A DNA stretch of 64,000 nucleotides. Source: Saccharospirillum sp. MSK14-1 (GTDB lineage Bacteria > Pseudomonadota > Gammaproteobacteria > Pseudomonadales > Natronospirillaceae). Positions 46,255 to 55,523 of the stretch are shown piece by piece. The number at the start of each line of letters is the position of its first letter. Positions within the stretch are counted from its first letter, which is position 1. The stretch lies in contig NZ_MIES01000020.1 in the NCBI RefSeq assembly GCF_003054965.1, positions 1 to 64,000 of the forward strand, in the 5' to 3' direction. A program made the translations under genes and the position numbers. The notes under the pieces are model-generated. The model was not told the origin of the DNA, made no database searches, and saw nothing but the letters and a program-made list of their open reading frames with translations.

Positions 46255-48431
46255 ACACCGACATCAGCGCCACCTTGCAGCCTCTTATTCTGTTAGTGGA
46301 CGACGAACCAGACAACCTTAAGGTGTTGGCCGATACGTTAAAGTTTGATTATCGCGTGGCCGTTGTCACCAGTGCAGAACAGGCGCTGCGTTACCTGGAA
46401 AACGAAGCCCGCCCGAATCTGATTTTGCTCGATATCGTCATGCCCGGCATGGACGGCTATGCCCTCTGTCAGGTACTGAAAAACAGCGTCGACTGGCGCG
46501 AAATTCCGGTGATGTTTATCACCGCTAAAACCGATGCTGCCTCCGAAGAAGCGGGCTTTCAGCTGGGCGCTATCGATTACATCCATAAGCCGTTCAATCG
46601 CTCCGTGGTCCTGTCACGCATCCGCTCCCATTTGTCGGTTCATGGCATGATGGGACGCATCATGGAACGCGCGTCGCAACTGGAAGAGCGCATCGGTAAT
46701 GTCGATCTGGGGCACAGCAGTCTGGTGCCTGACCCTGATGCGCACATTGCCGATTTGTTGTTGCAATCGGTCTTTACCCAGGCCATGGAAGCCGTGGTCA
46801 TTACCGACGCCCTGGGCACCATCGAAGCCATCAATCCGGCGTACAGTCGCATTACCGGTTTGAAAGACGACGAAGTACTGCGCAAAGGGCCGGAATACTT
46901 GCGCCAGCATTTCAAACGCATGGAGTTCGATCACCACATATGGACGTCACTGAAGCAGGAAGGTCATTGGCGCGGTGAATTAATGAACCGTCGCAAAGAC
47001 GGCTCCAGTTATCCGGAGTTACGCACCATCAGCAGCATTCGCGGCTCGGACAATAAAGTGAAATATTATGTCTCGGTGTTCAGTGACATTACTTCGGTTA
47101 AAGAAACCGAATTCACCATCGATTTTCTCACCTGGTACGACCCCTTAACCAAATTGCCCAACCGGGCATTCTTTCTGGATCGCCTCGACGCCACCTTGAA
47201 AGCCTGCCGGCGCAACAACCGCATGTCGGCGATCCTCTTCCTCGATATCAATCAGTTCAAACAGATCAACGATTCACTCGGCATTCCCGTCGGCGATGAA
47301 GTGCTGGTTCAGTTTGCCAACAAACTGCAAGACCTGGCCTCTCACTTTGATTTTCTGTCGCGCATGGACAGCGATGAGTTCGCCTTTCTGTTACCCGCCT
47401 TGCAAGTCGCCGATGGTGACTCGGAATCGTTAACACAGGCCATTTCGCTACTGGTGGAAAACATTCTCTGGCACACGGGTGAACCCTTGCTGGTGAATGA
47501 CAACAGCATCGACATCAGCACCACTATTGGCGTTAGCCTGTTGCCGCACAGTGAAAAAGAATCGGCGTTTGATGCTCTGCGTAACGCTAAAACTGCCCAT
47601 CATCGCGCTAAAGAAGTGGATCATGCACAGGTGGTGTTTTTTGAAACGCCGATGGGCGACGCCGTGATGGAAAATTTCCAGCTCGGTCAGGCATTGAAAT
47701 CCGCCATCGAAAACAACGAGCTATGCGTTTATCTGCAAACCCAGCACGATCATCAAGGCAAGGTGGTCGGGGCCGAAGCCCTGGTTCGCTGGCAACACCC
47801 GGAGCGCGGACTGGTACCACCCGATCAGTTTTTACCCCTGGCCGCGCAGTTGGGGTTAATGCCCGACATCGACCGCTGGGTGATTCAAAAGTCACTCGCT
47901 TATTTAAAAGCATTACCCCTGCTGCCAGACGATCCGTTCCGGCTGGCGGTGAACGTGACGTCCGATCACTTTGCGCGTCCGGATTTCGTAACATTCATTT
48001 CTAACGCCATCGACGAAGCCAATATTCCCGGTCAGCATCTGGTGATTGAGATGACCGAAAGCGTGATGATTCAAGACAAAGACGAGGTCATTAACAAAAT
48101 TCTGCGCCTGAACGGCCTGGGCGTGGAAGTGTCGATCGACGACTTCGGCACCGGCTATTCCAGCCTCAGCTACCTGCAAACGCTGCCCATCTCCGAGCTT
48201 AAAATCGACCGGTCATTCAGTGCCGACATTACCCCCGGTTCTGCCGGTGCGATCATTGTTGACCTGATCTATCTGTTGGCGAAAAAGCTCGGTCTGCGCA
48301 CGGTCATCGAAGGCGTCGAAAACGAAGCACAACTGAAATTGCTGGCACACTATCCGGAAGCCAATCTGCAAGGCTATTACTTCAGCCGCCCCACGCCGGG
48401 AGATGAATGGCTGGCGAATTACCAGCACTGA
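46251..48431 (+). CDS. REC-PAS-GGDEF-EAL response regulator, likely c-di-GMP phosphodiesterase
   Basis: A 726-residue regulator. Residues about 12-125 form a receiver (LVDDEPDN, phospho-Asp in LILLDIVMPGMDG, HKPFN). About 170-285 is a PAS domain with a PAC-like end (VSVFSDITSVKE). The GGDEF domain has a degenerate site, RMDSDEF instead of GGDEF, so cyclase activity is unlikely. The EAL domain is intact: GAEALVRWQHPERGLVPP, VNVTSDHF, EMTESVMI, DDFGTGYSSLSYLQTLP, KIDRSF and EGVENEAQ. Its ATGA overlap with the cyclase gene places an opposing synthase and hydrolase in one operon. The stop abuts the convergent LysR stop. Confidence 0.93.
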   Translation: MNTDISATLQPLILLVDDEPDNLKVLADTLKFDYRVAVVTSAEQALRYLENEARPNLILLDIVMPGMDGYALCQVLKNSVDWREIPVMFITAKTDAASEEAGFQLGAIDYIHKPFNRSVVLSRIRSHLSVHGMMGRIMERASQLEERIGNVDLGHSSLVPDPDAHIADLLLQSVFTQAMEAVVITDALGTIEAINPAYSRITGLKDDEVLRKGPEYLRQHFKRMEFDHHIWTSLKQEGHWRGELMNRRKDGSSYPELRTISSIRGSDNKVKYYVSVFSDITSVKETEFTIDFLTWYDPLTKLPNRAFFLDRLDATLKACRRNNRMSAILFLDINQFKQINDSLGIPVGDEVLVQFANKLQDLASHFDFLSRMDSDEFAFLLPALQVADGDSESLTQAISLLVENILWHTGEPLLVNDNSIDISTTIGVSLLPHSEKESAFDALRNAKTAHHRAKEVDHAQVVFFETPMGDAVMENFQLGQALKSAIENNELCVYLQTQHDHQGKVVGAEALVRWQHPERGLVPPDQFLPLAAQLGLMPDIDRWVIQKSLAYLKALPLLPDDPFRLAVNVTSDHFARPDFVTFISNAIDEANIPGQHLVIEMTESVMIQDKDEVINKILRLNGLGVEVSIDDFGTGYSSLSYLQTLPISELKIDRSFSADITPGSAGAIIVDLIYLLAKKLGLRTVIEGVENEAQLKLLAHYPEANLQGYYFSRPTPGDEWLANYQH

Positions 48432-49325
48432 TCAGGCCATATCGCTGTGCGCCTGCTGGCGAATGATATCGGCCATCTGGCGCGTTGCCGGGCGGTTCAT
48501 CGTCGCCTTATTCCACAGTAATCCCGGTGTGCGTACCGGTGTTGGGTTTTCCAATGCCACGGCAACCAACCCCGGCTCCCCCGCCAAAGCATTCGCTGAC
48601 ACAATGCTCGCCAAACCCGTTTGGCGCACCAATTCCACCATGGGTGATATGGCGTTCATTTCGGCCACCACCTGAGGCGTGGCACCGGCGGCCATAAAAC
48701 ATTCATCGAGTAACTGACGGGTGGAAAAATTCGGCGTTAATAACGCCAGCGGCAGCCCGTTCAGTTCACCCATCCGCACGCGTTTGCGTTTAGCCAAGGC
48801 GTGATCCGGCGCGACGATCAGTTTCAGTTCTTCATTAAAGAGCGGCTCAAACCACAGCCCACGCGGTACGGCCGGGCGGTACGACACGCCCAAATCCAGA
48901 CTGCCATTTTCCAGACCCACGGCAATCGACGCGCCCGATAATTCCTCCACCACCATTTTGACGCGCGGGAAGCGTTGCATGAACGCCGCCAGACACTGAG
49001 GAATCAGCTGGACGTTAAAGCTGTGCGTCGCCGCTATACGCAATTCCCCGGTCAGTTCATCCGGCACATTTTTCAACGAGGCCACGATGCCATCCACCTG
49101 ACCGACAATGGGGTTGATCTGATCCACAAAGGCACGGCCCGACTCGGTGATGGTCACGCGCTTGCCGTGGCGGTGAAACAGCTGCACGCCCAGTTCGTCT
49201 TCCAGCTGGCGAATCTGGTGCGACAGAGTCGACTGCGTGACATGCACCCGCTGCGCCGCCCGAGTGAAGTTCTGCACCTCAGCCAACGCCAGGCAATACC
49301 GTAAGTGTCGCAGTTCCATTCCCAT
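48432..49325 (-). CDS. LysR-family transcriptional regulator
   Basis: A 297-residue LTTR with the N-terminal winged helix (ELRHLRYCLALAEVQNFTRAAQRVHVTQSTLSHQIRQLEDELGVQLFHRHGKRVTITESGRAF) and a periplasmic-binding-protein-like effector domain (LRIAATHSFNVQLIPQCLAAFMQRFP). It resembles the CynR/CysB-like branch in general form. It is divergent from the catabolic cluster that starts at 49443, with a LysR-type box in the gap, so it is the likely activator. The inducer is unknown. Confidence 0.9.
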   Translation of the reverse strand: MGMELRHLRYCLALAEVQNFTRAAQRVHVTQSTLSHQIRQLEDELGVQLFHRHGKRVTITESGRAFVDQINPIVGQVDGIVASLKNVPDELTGELRIAATHSFNVQLIPQCLAAFMQRFPRVKMVVEELSGASIAVGLENGSLDLGVSYRPAVPRGLWFEPLFNEELKLIVAPDHALAKRKRVRMGELNGLPLALLTPNFSTRQLLDECFMAAGATPQVVAEMNAISPMVELVRQTGLASIVSANALAGEPGLVAVALENPTPVRTPGLLWNKATMNRPATRQMADIIRQQAHSDMA

Positions 49326-49349
49326 CCCCTGTTCTTTTTATTATCGATG

Positions 49350-49372
49350 ATATCGATCGTTTTTAACGATAT
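49350..49372. promoter_or_regulatory. LysR-type operator between the regulator and the catabolic operon
   Basis: ATATCG (49350-49355), an 11-nt spacer and CGATAT (49367-49372) form a perfect 6-bp inverted repeat. This fits the T-N11-A box of LysR regulators. It lies in the 117-nt divergent gap, 71 nt before the ATG of the first catabolic gene, the usual position of a recognition-binding site. Confidence 0.6.
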
Positions 49373-49442
49373 TTATCATTTTTATAAATCATAAAGGGCG
49401 CTTAGGGTAGGTTCAAAATAAAAACAGCGCAGGAACCGAACC

Positions 49443-50243
49443 ATGAAAATCGGACGCGAAACCACCCCACGTAGCGCCATCTGCATTTCCAACGCCGAGC
49501 GCATTGTCGTGCGCGGCCAGGATCTGTGTGACGACCTGATCGGCCATACCAGCTTCTCCGACTACTTCCATCTGCTGCTCACCGGAAAACAACCGACCGA
49601 CGCCGCCCGTGCGGTACTCGATGCCACCCTGGTCGCCATTGCCGAGCATGGTTTCGTACCGTCCGTGCAGGCCAGCCGCATGACCTTTGCCGCCGCACCC
49701 GATGCGCTGCAAGGCGCGGTGGCGGCCGGTATTCTCGGTTGCGGCCCAGTCATTCTCGGCGCGTCGGAGAATGCGGGCCGACTGTTTAAAGACATTGAAC
49801 AACGCCAGCAGAACGGCACCGACCTGGCTCAGGCCGCTCTTGATGCTGTCCAGGCGTTACGCGCCGAACGTCAGCCCATTCCCGGCTATGGCCACCCGCA
49901 ACACAAAGCCCGTGACCCACGCGTTGAGGCCTTGTTCCGGGTGGCGCGCAAGGCCGGTGCGGACACTCGCTTTATCGACATGGCCGAGGCCGTCGAAGCC
50001 GCCATTCCCAACGTCATCGGCAAAGACCTCAAGCTCAATGTATCCGCCGCCATTCCCGCGGTACTGCTGGGGGTCGACTTCCCGGTCCGTGCGTTGCGCG
50101 GCGTACCGATTTTGGCACGCACCGCGAGCCTGATTGCGCATCTCAACGAAGAAGCCGACCAGCCGGCCGGTTTCGCGCTGTCGTACCAGGCGACCGAACA
50201 CTACGAATACACCGGCACCGTGCCGGCCGACTTCCAGCGCTGA
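49443..50243 (+). CDS. Citryl-CoA lyase-like protein (citrate synthase superfamily)
   Basis: A 266-residue protein of the short citrate synthase-fold group annotated as citryl-CoA lyase. It shows the CoA and active-site block PIPGYGHPQHKARDPRVEALF (the GYGHPxHKxxDPR pattern with a catalytic His), HLLLTGKQPTDAARAVLDA near the N-terminus, and LGVDFPVRALRGVPILARTASLIAHLNEE near the end. It probably makes or breaks a C-C bond next to a CoA thioester. It is followed by a CoA-transferase gene after 19 nt, suggesting that the transferase supplies its CoA ester. Confidence 0.8.
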   Translation: MKIGRETTPRSAICISNAERIVVRGQDLCDDLIGHTSFSDYFHLLLTGKQPTDAARAVLDATLVAIAEHGFVPSVQASRMTFAAAPDALQGAVAAGILGCGPVILGASENAGRLFKDIEQRQQNGTDLAQAALDAVQALRAERQPIPGYGHPQHKARDPRVEALFRVARKAGADTRFIDMAEAVEAAIPNVIGKDLKLNVSAAIPAVLLGVDFPVRALRGVPILARTASLIAHLNEEADQPAGFALSYQATEHYEYTGTVPADFQR

Positions 50244-50262
50244 ACCTGAGGATACTGCGGCC

Positions 50263-51414
50263 ATGAGTAAGGTATTGGACGGCATTACCGTCATCGAACA
50301 AGGCACCTTTATCACCGGACCCGCCGCCAGCATGTTGCTGGCCGATCTGGGCGCCAACGTCATTAAAGTAGAGCGGCCGGGCAGCGGCGACCCGTTTCGC
50401 GCCTTTAAAGGCGGCTTGTACAGCCCGCATTACCAGACGTACAACCGCAACAAACGCTCCATCGCGCTGGACACCAAAGACGACAGCGACCGCGCCATCT
50501 TTGACGACCTGATCCGCAACGCCGATGTCTACATTCAGAATTTTCGTCCCGGCGCCGCCGACCGGCTGGGTGCCGGTGAAGAACGCCTGCGCGAGTTGAA
50601 CCCTCAGCTGGTCTATTGCGCCATCAGCGGCTTTGGTCAGGACGGTCCAGCGGCGCAGCGCCCCAGTTACGATACCGTTGCCCAGGCTGCCAGCGGTTTT
50701 CTGAACTTGTTGATCAATCCGGAAAACCCGCGCGTTGTGGGTCCGGCCATGGCCGATTCGCTGTCCGGCTTTTACGCCGCCTACGGCATTCTGGGCGCGC
50801 TGTTCGAACGCAGCCGCACCGGCGTCGGTCGTCGTGTCGATGTGTCAATGCTCGAAGCCATGTGCCATTTCAACCTCGATGCCTTCACCCATTATTTTTC
50901 CGAAGGCGAAATCATGGGGCCTTACAGCCGGCCACAGGTATCGCAGTCGTATGTGATGGAATGCAGCGACGGTCACTGGGTGGCGCTGCACATGTCGTCG
51001 CCGGAGAAATTCTGGCAAGGCCTGGCACGCGCCATCGGTTATCCGGAATTGCTCGAAGACGACCGTTTTAGCAGCCGCGAACGCCGCATCGACAACCAGG
51101 AAGCGATGATCGAGGTGTTACAAGGCATCTTCCGCCAACAACCACGCGATGAGTGGTGCGCCCGGTTACTGGCCGAAGACGTGCCCCACGCACCCATGTA
51201 TAACGCCAGCGAAGCGCTCAACGACCCTCAGGCCAAACACCTGCAACTGGAAATTAAGACAGAGCATCCTGCCGGTGGAACCTTTCGCTCGGTACGCTCA
51301 CCCATTAGTTACGACGGCCAGCGGCCACTGCAGATGAGCGCGCCGCCCTTGCTCGATCAACACCGCCAGGAAATTCTGGACGAACTGAATAACAAACAAC
51401 TCAACAAAAAGTAA
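50263..51414 (+). CDS. Class III (CaiB/BaiF) CoA transferase
   Basis: Moves CoA between carboxylic acids. The 383 residues start at the ATG at 50263 (MSKVLDGITVIEQGTFITGP). Seen are LLADLGANVIKVERPGSGDPFR, NRNKRSIALDTKD, the family catalytic Asp in PAMADSLSGFYAAYGILGALFERSRTGVGRRVDVSM (Asp in MADS), and VPHAPMYNASEALNDPQ. An upstream in-frame start at 50134 would overlap the lyase gene. Acid substrates unknown; the next gene is a ring-cleavage dioxygenase, so an aromatic or dicarboxylic acid is plausible. Confidence 0.9.
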   Translation: MSKVLDGITVIEQGTFITGPAASMLLADLGANVIKVERPGSGDPFRAFKGGLYSPHYQTYNRNKRSIALDTKDDSDRAIFDDLIRNADVYIQNFRPGAADRLGAGEERLRELNPQLVYCAISGFGQDGPAAQRPSYDTVAQAASGFLNLLINPENPRVVGPAMADSLSGFYAAYGILGALFERSRTGVGRRVDVSMLEAMCHFNLDAFTHYFSEGEIMGPYSRPQVSQSYVMECSDGHWVALHMSSPEKFWQGLARAIGYPELLEDDRFSSRERRIDNQEAMIEVLQGIFRQQPRDEWCARLLAEDVPHAPMYNASEALNDPQAKHLQLEIKTEHPAGGTFRSVRSPISYDGQRPLQMSAPPLLDQHRQEILDELNNKQLNKK

Positions 51415-51463
51415 AACCGCTGAATCAACGGCATCCAGAACACAACAAAAACGGAGCCCGATC

Positions 51464-52402
51464 ATGTTCGATTTACCCGCAAAAGAAGACATCTTCTGTC
51501 ACGGTATTCCGTCAACGCCCGACGATATTACCGACATCGTTTTACGCGCCATGGGCCGCACCGAAAATCCACGCCTGCGTGAGATTCTCGAAGCGTTGGT
51601 GCGTCATCTGCACGCCTTCGGTCGGGAGGTCAAACTTTCCGACGAAGAATTTATGATGGCCATTAACGCCGTCACCCGTTTGGGTCATCTGACCAAAGAT
51701 CGTCACAACGAAACCATGGTCATGTCCGACGCGCTCGGCTTTTCCACCCTGGTGATGATCCTCAATCAAAACCGCCAGGCGGACCAAATGTCGCCGGCGC
51801 TGCTCGGTCCGTTTTACAGCCGCAAAGACCCTGAATACCCCCTGGGCACCAACATCAATCGCGCCGACCCCAAACCGAGCGATATTCCGCTCTTTGTTTC
51901 CGGGCAGGTGCAGAGCGTGAATGGCCAGCCGCTGGCCAATGCGCTGGTGGAAGTCTGGCACGCCTCACCCGAAGGTCTGTACGAAAACCAGGACCCGGAC
52001 CAGCCGTATTTAAACCTGCGCGGAAAATTCCGCACCGACGCCGATGGTCGCTTCCATTTCCGCACCATCCGCCCCGCCAGCTATCCCATTCCGACCCACG
52101 GCATCGTCGGTGAAATGCTGGCGGCCCAGAACCGCCATCCGTTCCGGGCGGCGCACCTGCACTTCACCGTGTCAGCGCCCGATCACAGCACGCTGGTGAC
52201 GCAGATTTTCCCCGCTGACGATCGCTTTATCGAATCCGACTGTGTGTTCGGCGTCACCTGTGCCGACCTCGCCGTGCCGTTCCCCATTCACGATGACGGC
52301 AAGGCACCGGCCGAGGACGTCAGCGGTCAGTACAGCACGCTGGAATTGATTTTCGACTTATCGGAAGGCGAATCGCGCTTGCCGAAATCGCCCATCGACT
52401 GA
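51464..52402 (+). CDS. Intradiol ring-cleavage dioxygenase (hydroxyquinol/catechol 1,2-type)
   Basis: Ortho-cleaves a catechol or hydroxyquinol with non-haem Fe(III). The 312 residues have a helical N-terminal dioxygenase domain (to about 110) and a catalytic beta-sandwich. Iron ligands are visible at Tyr173 (PEGLYEN), Tyr207 (RPASYPIP), His231 and His233 (RAAHLHF), spaced as in catechol and hydroxyquinol 1,2-dioxygenases. The helical N-terminal domain rules out the protocatechuate 3,4-type. Hydroxyquinol seems the best guess, without proof. It lies in the middle of the LysR-linked cluster. Confidence 0.87.
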   Translation: MFDLPAKEDIFCHGIPSTPDDITDIVLRAMGRTENPRLREILEALVRHLHAFGREVKLSDEEFMMAINAVTRLGHLTKDRHNETMVMSDALGFSTLVMILNQNRQADQMSPALLGPFYSRKDPEYPLGTNINRADPKPSDIPLFVSGQVQSVNGQPLANALVEVWHASPEGLYENQDPDQPYLNLRGKFRTDADGRFHFRTIRPASYPIPTHGIVGEMLAAQNRHPFRAAHLHFTVSAPDHSTLVTQIFPADDRFIESDCVFGVTCADLAVPFPIHDDGKAPAEDVSGQYSTLELIFDLSEGESRLPKSPID

Positions 52403-52457
52403 GGATCGGACGCCTCAAATCACTCTGTACAACAACAAAACCGAAAGAGAGATTGCT

Positions 52458-53570
52458 ATGAAACCGAACCATCACCCCATTGCCCGCCGGTTCGCCGGCA
52501 TCACCTTAGGGCTGACCGCCAGCGCCCTGGCATCACTGCCGCTGGCGAGCCAGGCCGAAGAAACCATTCGTCTGACCGTGGGTTCCAGTCACCCGACCAC
52601 CATTCCCTGGGTGGGCATGATTCCGGGCGTTTTTATCCCCGAAGTGGATCGCATTCTGGCGGCCGATGGTCGCTATAAAATCCAGTGGACCGAAGCGTAT
52701 GCCGGTCAGCTCTACGGCGCCAACGCCACCTTAACCTCGGTGCGCGATGGCATTGCCGATATGGGCTGGGTGTTCAGTTATCTGGAAGGCTCGCGCATGC
52801 CGCTCAGTCAGATCAGTGCGTACACGCCGTTCACCACGGGCGACCCGATCTTGATGCTCGATGTGATGAACGACCTGGTGCGTTCCGAACCGGCACTGGC
52901 CAGTGAATGGACCGACAACGGCGTGGTCTTTCTCGGCGCGACGGCCTCCGATACCTACGATCTGTACACCAACTTCCCGGTCGACAGCCTCGATGATTTC
53001 AACGGACGACGCATCTCCGCTCCCGGTGTGTTGGGTGTCTGGCTAAACCCGGTCGATGCCACCCCAGTCGATGGCACGCTGGCCAGCTACTACACCGATA
53101 TTCAAACCGGCGTCTCCGAAGGTGTGGTCAGCCTGGCCACCGGTATTCTGCCAGCGCGGGTTTACGAGGTAGCGCCTTACATCACCAAAGTGAATATGGG
53201 CGTGGTGTTCTCCGGCGGCCTCGGCTTCAACCAAGACCGTTTCGACAGCCTGCCTGAGGTGGTTCAAGACGCCTTAATGGAAGCAGGCTCGGTGTATTCC
53301 AAAGCACACGGCAGCGACCTGGCTTCACGCTATGACAACGCGCTCGAAGAAATGCTTATTCTCGGCGCCGATCAGAACCCGCCGGTGCAGGTGTTTGAAT
53401 TGTCGCCCGAGCAACGTCAGTCCTGGATCGATGGCATGCCCGACCTCGCCGATCAGTGGGTTGAACGCAACGAAGCGCGTGGACTGCCCGCCTCAGAATT
53501 GCTCAGTACCTATATGAACGCCATGCGTGAGCGCGGTTTTGAACCCGCACGCGCCTGGGATCAGGAATAA
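52458..53570 (+). CDS. TRAP transporter substrate-binding protein (DctP type)
   Basis: Periplasmic binding subunit of a sodium-driven TRAP importer. The 370 residues begin with a signal peptide (about 1-33, GITLGLTASALASLPLASQA before EETIRLTVGSS). Characteristic are the SHPTTIPWVG start, GVFIPEVDRIL, VRDGIADMGWVFSYLEG and a C-terminal helix. The ligand-binding residue pattern does not let me name the solute, but the neighbours suggest an aromatic or carboxylic acid. A 10-bp hairpin separates it from the membrane subunits. Confidence 0.9.
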   Translation: MKPNHHPIARRFAGITLGLTASALASLPLASQAEETIRLTVGSSHPTTIPWVGMIPGVFIPEVDRILAADGRYKIQWTEAYAGQLYGANATLTSVRDGIADMGWVFSYLEGSRMPLSQISAYTPFTTGDPILMLDVMNDLVRSEPALASEWTDNGVVFLGATASDTYDLYTNFPVDSLDDFNGRRISAPGVLGVWLNPVDATPVDGTLASYYTDIQTGVSEGVVSLATGILPARVYEVAPYITKVNMGVVFSGGLGFNQDRFDSLPEVVQDALMEAGSVYSKAHGSDLASRYDNALEEMLILGADQNPPVQVFELSPEQRQSWIDGMPDLADQWVERNEARGLPASELLSTYMNAMRERGFEPARAWDQE

Positions 53571-53594
53571 CCGGTACGCGCATTTCCCTGCAAC

Positions 53595-53617
53595 CGAACC
53601 CGGCCGTGCCGGGTTCG
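53595..53617 (+). other. Hairpin between TRAP dctP and dctQ genes
   Basis: CGAACCCGGC-CGT-GCCGGGTTCG is a perfect 10-bp GC-rich stem with a 3-nt loop, 25 nt after the dctP stop. No T run follows. As for potF-potG, it may protect the binding-protein message so that it exceeds the membrane subunits. Confidence 0.6.
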
Positions 53618-53634
53618 CACCGAGGAGCCTGACT

Positions 53635-54195
53635 GTGACTCTTTCGACCTGGCTTAAAGGCCCGACCCAACGACAAAGCTGGTTTGGTGCCCTCACCGAT
53701 GGCCTGAACGCCGTTGGCTCTGTGCTGATTTTCGCCATCATGGCGCTGATCTGCGCGGATGTGCTGGCGCGCAATTTTTTCAATCACCCCATCAGTGGCG
53801 TCGCCGAACTGGTATCGGCGTCCATCGTCATGATCGTTTTTTTTCAACTGGCCAGCGCCTTACGTCACGGCCGCATGGCGCAGGCGGACATCTTTATCGC
53901 CGGTTTTTCGCGCCAATTCCCGCGTCTGGGTCATGCCCTAAAAACCATTTTTTATCTGCTGGGCGCGGCCATGCTCGCCATCATTTTCGACGGCACATTG
54001 CCGGTTTTTCTCAACGCCGTTGACCGCCAATTATTCATGGGCGTGGAGGGCGTATTCACCTTTCCGATCTGGCCCATTCGTCTGGTCGTGCTGTTCTGCG
54101 CCGCCGTGACTGTGCTGCAATATATCTTGCTGGCGGTGCGTGAAATCGGCCGGATCTTTCAACCAGTGACCCACACTGAGGAGAACGCCGAATGA
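53635..54195 (+). CDS. TRAP transporter small permease (DctQ type)
   Basis: Four-helix membrane subunit that links the binding protein to the large permease. I start at the GTG at 53635 behind GAGGAG, giving 186 residues; the longer reading from 53527 would overlap dctP. Membrane helices lie near 23-43 (VGSVLIFAIMALICADVL), 60-80, 105-125 and 147-167. RNFFNHPISGVAELV is the family pattern. It ends with an ATGA overlap into dctM. Confidence 0.9.
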   Translation: MTLSTWLKGPTQRQSWFGALTDGLNAVGSVLIFAIMALICADVLARNFFNHPISGVAELVSASIVMIVFFQLASALRHGRMAQADIFIAGFSRQFPRLGHALKTIFYLLGAAMLAIIFDGTLPVFLNAVDRQLFMGVEGVFTFPIWPIRLVVLFCAAVTVLQYILLAVREIGRIFQPVTHTEENAE

Positions 54196-55514
54196 GTGGT
54201 TTGGAAATCGGCGCCATCGCCATTGTGGCCATGCTGGTCTTGATTTATATCGGTTTGCACATCGCTATCGCGTTGATGAGCGTTTCGTTCGTGGCCATCG
54301 CTGCCTTACGCGGGCCGGAACTCGCCACTCGGATGGTCAGCGCCGCGGCAAACGATTCGCTGAGCAGTTATCTCTACGGCGTGGTGCCTTTATTTGTGTT
54401 GATGGGATTGCTGGTGGTGATCTCTGGCATCGGCCGCGACACCTTCGATGTGTTCCAACATTTTCTGCGCAAACTGCGCGGCGGCCTGGGCATTGCCACC
54501 GTCGGCGCCAACGGCGTTTTTGCGTCCATCACCGGCGTATCCATTGCTTCGGCGGCGGTGTTCACTAAGGTCGCCGTACCGGAAATGCGTCGCCATGGTT
54601 ACACGCCCCGTTTTTCGGTCGGCGTTGTCGCGGGCAGTTCGGTATTGGGCATGTTGATTCCGCCATCACTGCTGATGATCGTCTACGGCGTATTGGCTGA
54701 GCAATCGGTCGGGCGGATGTTCATCGCCGGTATCGTGCCGGGCATTTTGTTGGCGCTGGGCTTTATCGCCACCATCGTTTTAATTGCCTGGCTGCGGCCA
54801 GCGTTTATGGAGCAGCCCAACTACAGCAACGCCGATTTAGATCACGACCAACCCAGCCCCGGTCAGCTGATGGCCAAACTGGTACCGATTCTGCTGCTCA
54901 TGGTGCTCGTGCTCGGCGGCCTGTATTCCGGCTTTTTCACCCCCACCGAAGCCGGTGCCGTGGGTGCCAGCGGTGCGTTGGTTCTGGCATTGGTCAAGCG
55001 GCGCTTAAGCTGGCGCTCTTTCTACGGCGTACTCAGTGAAACCGGCCATGTCGCCGTGTCCATTTTATTTCTGATTCTGGCCGCTTCGCTGTACAGCCGC
55101 ATGCTGGCACTGACCGGTCTGCCTATGAACATTGCTCAGTGGGTGACCGGTTTGGAGCTGGGCGTTTACCAGTTTTTAGTGGTGTATTTGCTGGTCATTA
55201 TCTTGATGGGTTGCATCATCGATTCGGTGTCGATCATGTTGATTGTGTTGCCCATCGTCTTACCCATTGCCCAGTTTTTTAACCTCGATCTGATCTGGTT
55301 TGGGGTCATTACCGTCATCGCCGTGGAAATTGGGTTGGTCACACCGCCGTTCGGTATTTCGGTGTATACCGTCAAAGCCAGCCTGAATGACGACAGCGTT
55401 CCGATCCAGGAAATTTTCAAAGGCGTGATGCCGTTCTTTTTTGCCATGTTGGTGGGTCTCGCGGTGCTGACGGCCTTTCCGTCACTGTCGACCACCCTGG
55501 CCTACTTGTACTGA
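54192..55514 (+). CDS. TRAP transporter large permease (DctM type)
   Basis: Transport-driving subunit with about 12 membrane helices, 440 residues. Seen are FVLMGLLVVISGIGRDTFDVF, IASAAVFTKVAVPEMRRHGYTPRFSVGVVAGSSVLGMLIPPSLLMIVYGVLAEQSVGRMFIAGIVPG, FTPTEAGAVGASGALVLALVK and VTPPFGISVYTVKA, which are DctM signatures. The start overlaps dctQ by 4 nt. Substrate as for the binding protein. Confidence 0.95.
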   Translation: MSGLEIGAIAIVAMLVLIYIGLHIAIALMSVSFVAIAALRGPELATRMVSAAANDSLSSYLYGVVPLFVLMGLLVVISGIGRDTFDVFQHFLRKLRGGLGIATVGANGVFASITGVSIASAAVFTKVAVPEMRRHGYTPRFSVGVVAGSSVLGMLIPPSLLMIVYGVLAEQSVGRMFIAGIVPGILLALGFIATIVLIAWLRPAFMEQPNYSNADLDHDQPSPGQLMAKLVPILLLMVLVLGGLYSGFFTPTEAGAVGASGALVLALVKRRLSWRSFYGVLSETGHVAVSILFLILAASLYSRMLALTGLPMNIAQWVTGLELGVYQFLVVYLLVIILMGCIIDSVSIMLIVLPIVLPIAQFFNLDLIWFGVITVIAVEIGLVTPPFGISVYTVKASLNDDSVPIQEIFKGVMPFFFAMLVGLAVLTAFPSLSTTLAYLY

Positions 55515-55523
55515 GGACCTGTC

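Noticed and set aside
47350-47400. Active cyclase site in the GGDEF-EAL protein
   Set aside because: The signature is MDSDEF rather than GGDEF/GGEEF, losing the glycines needed for GTP binding. I therefore call only the EAL domain active.
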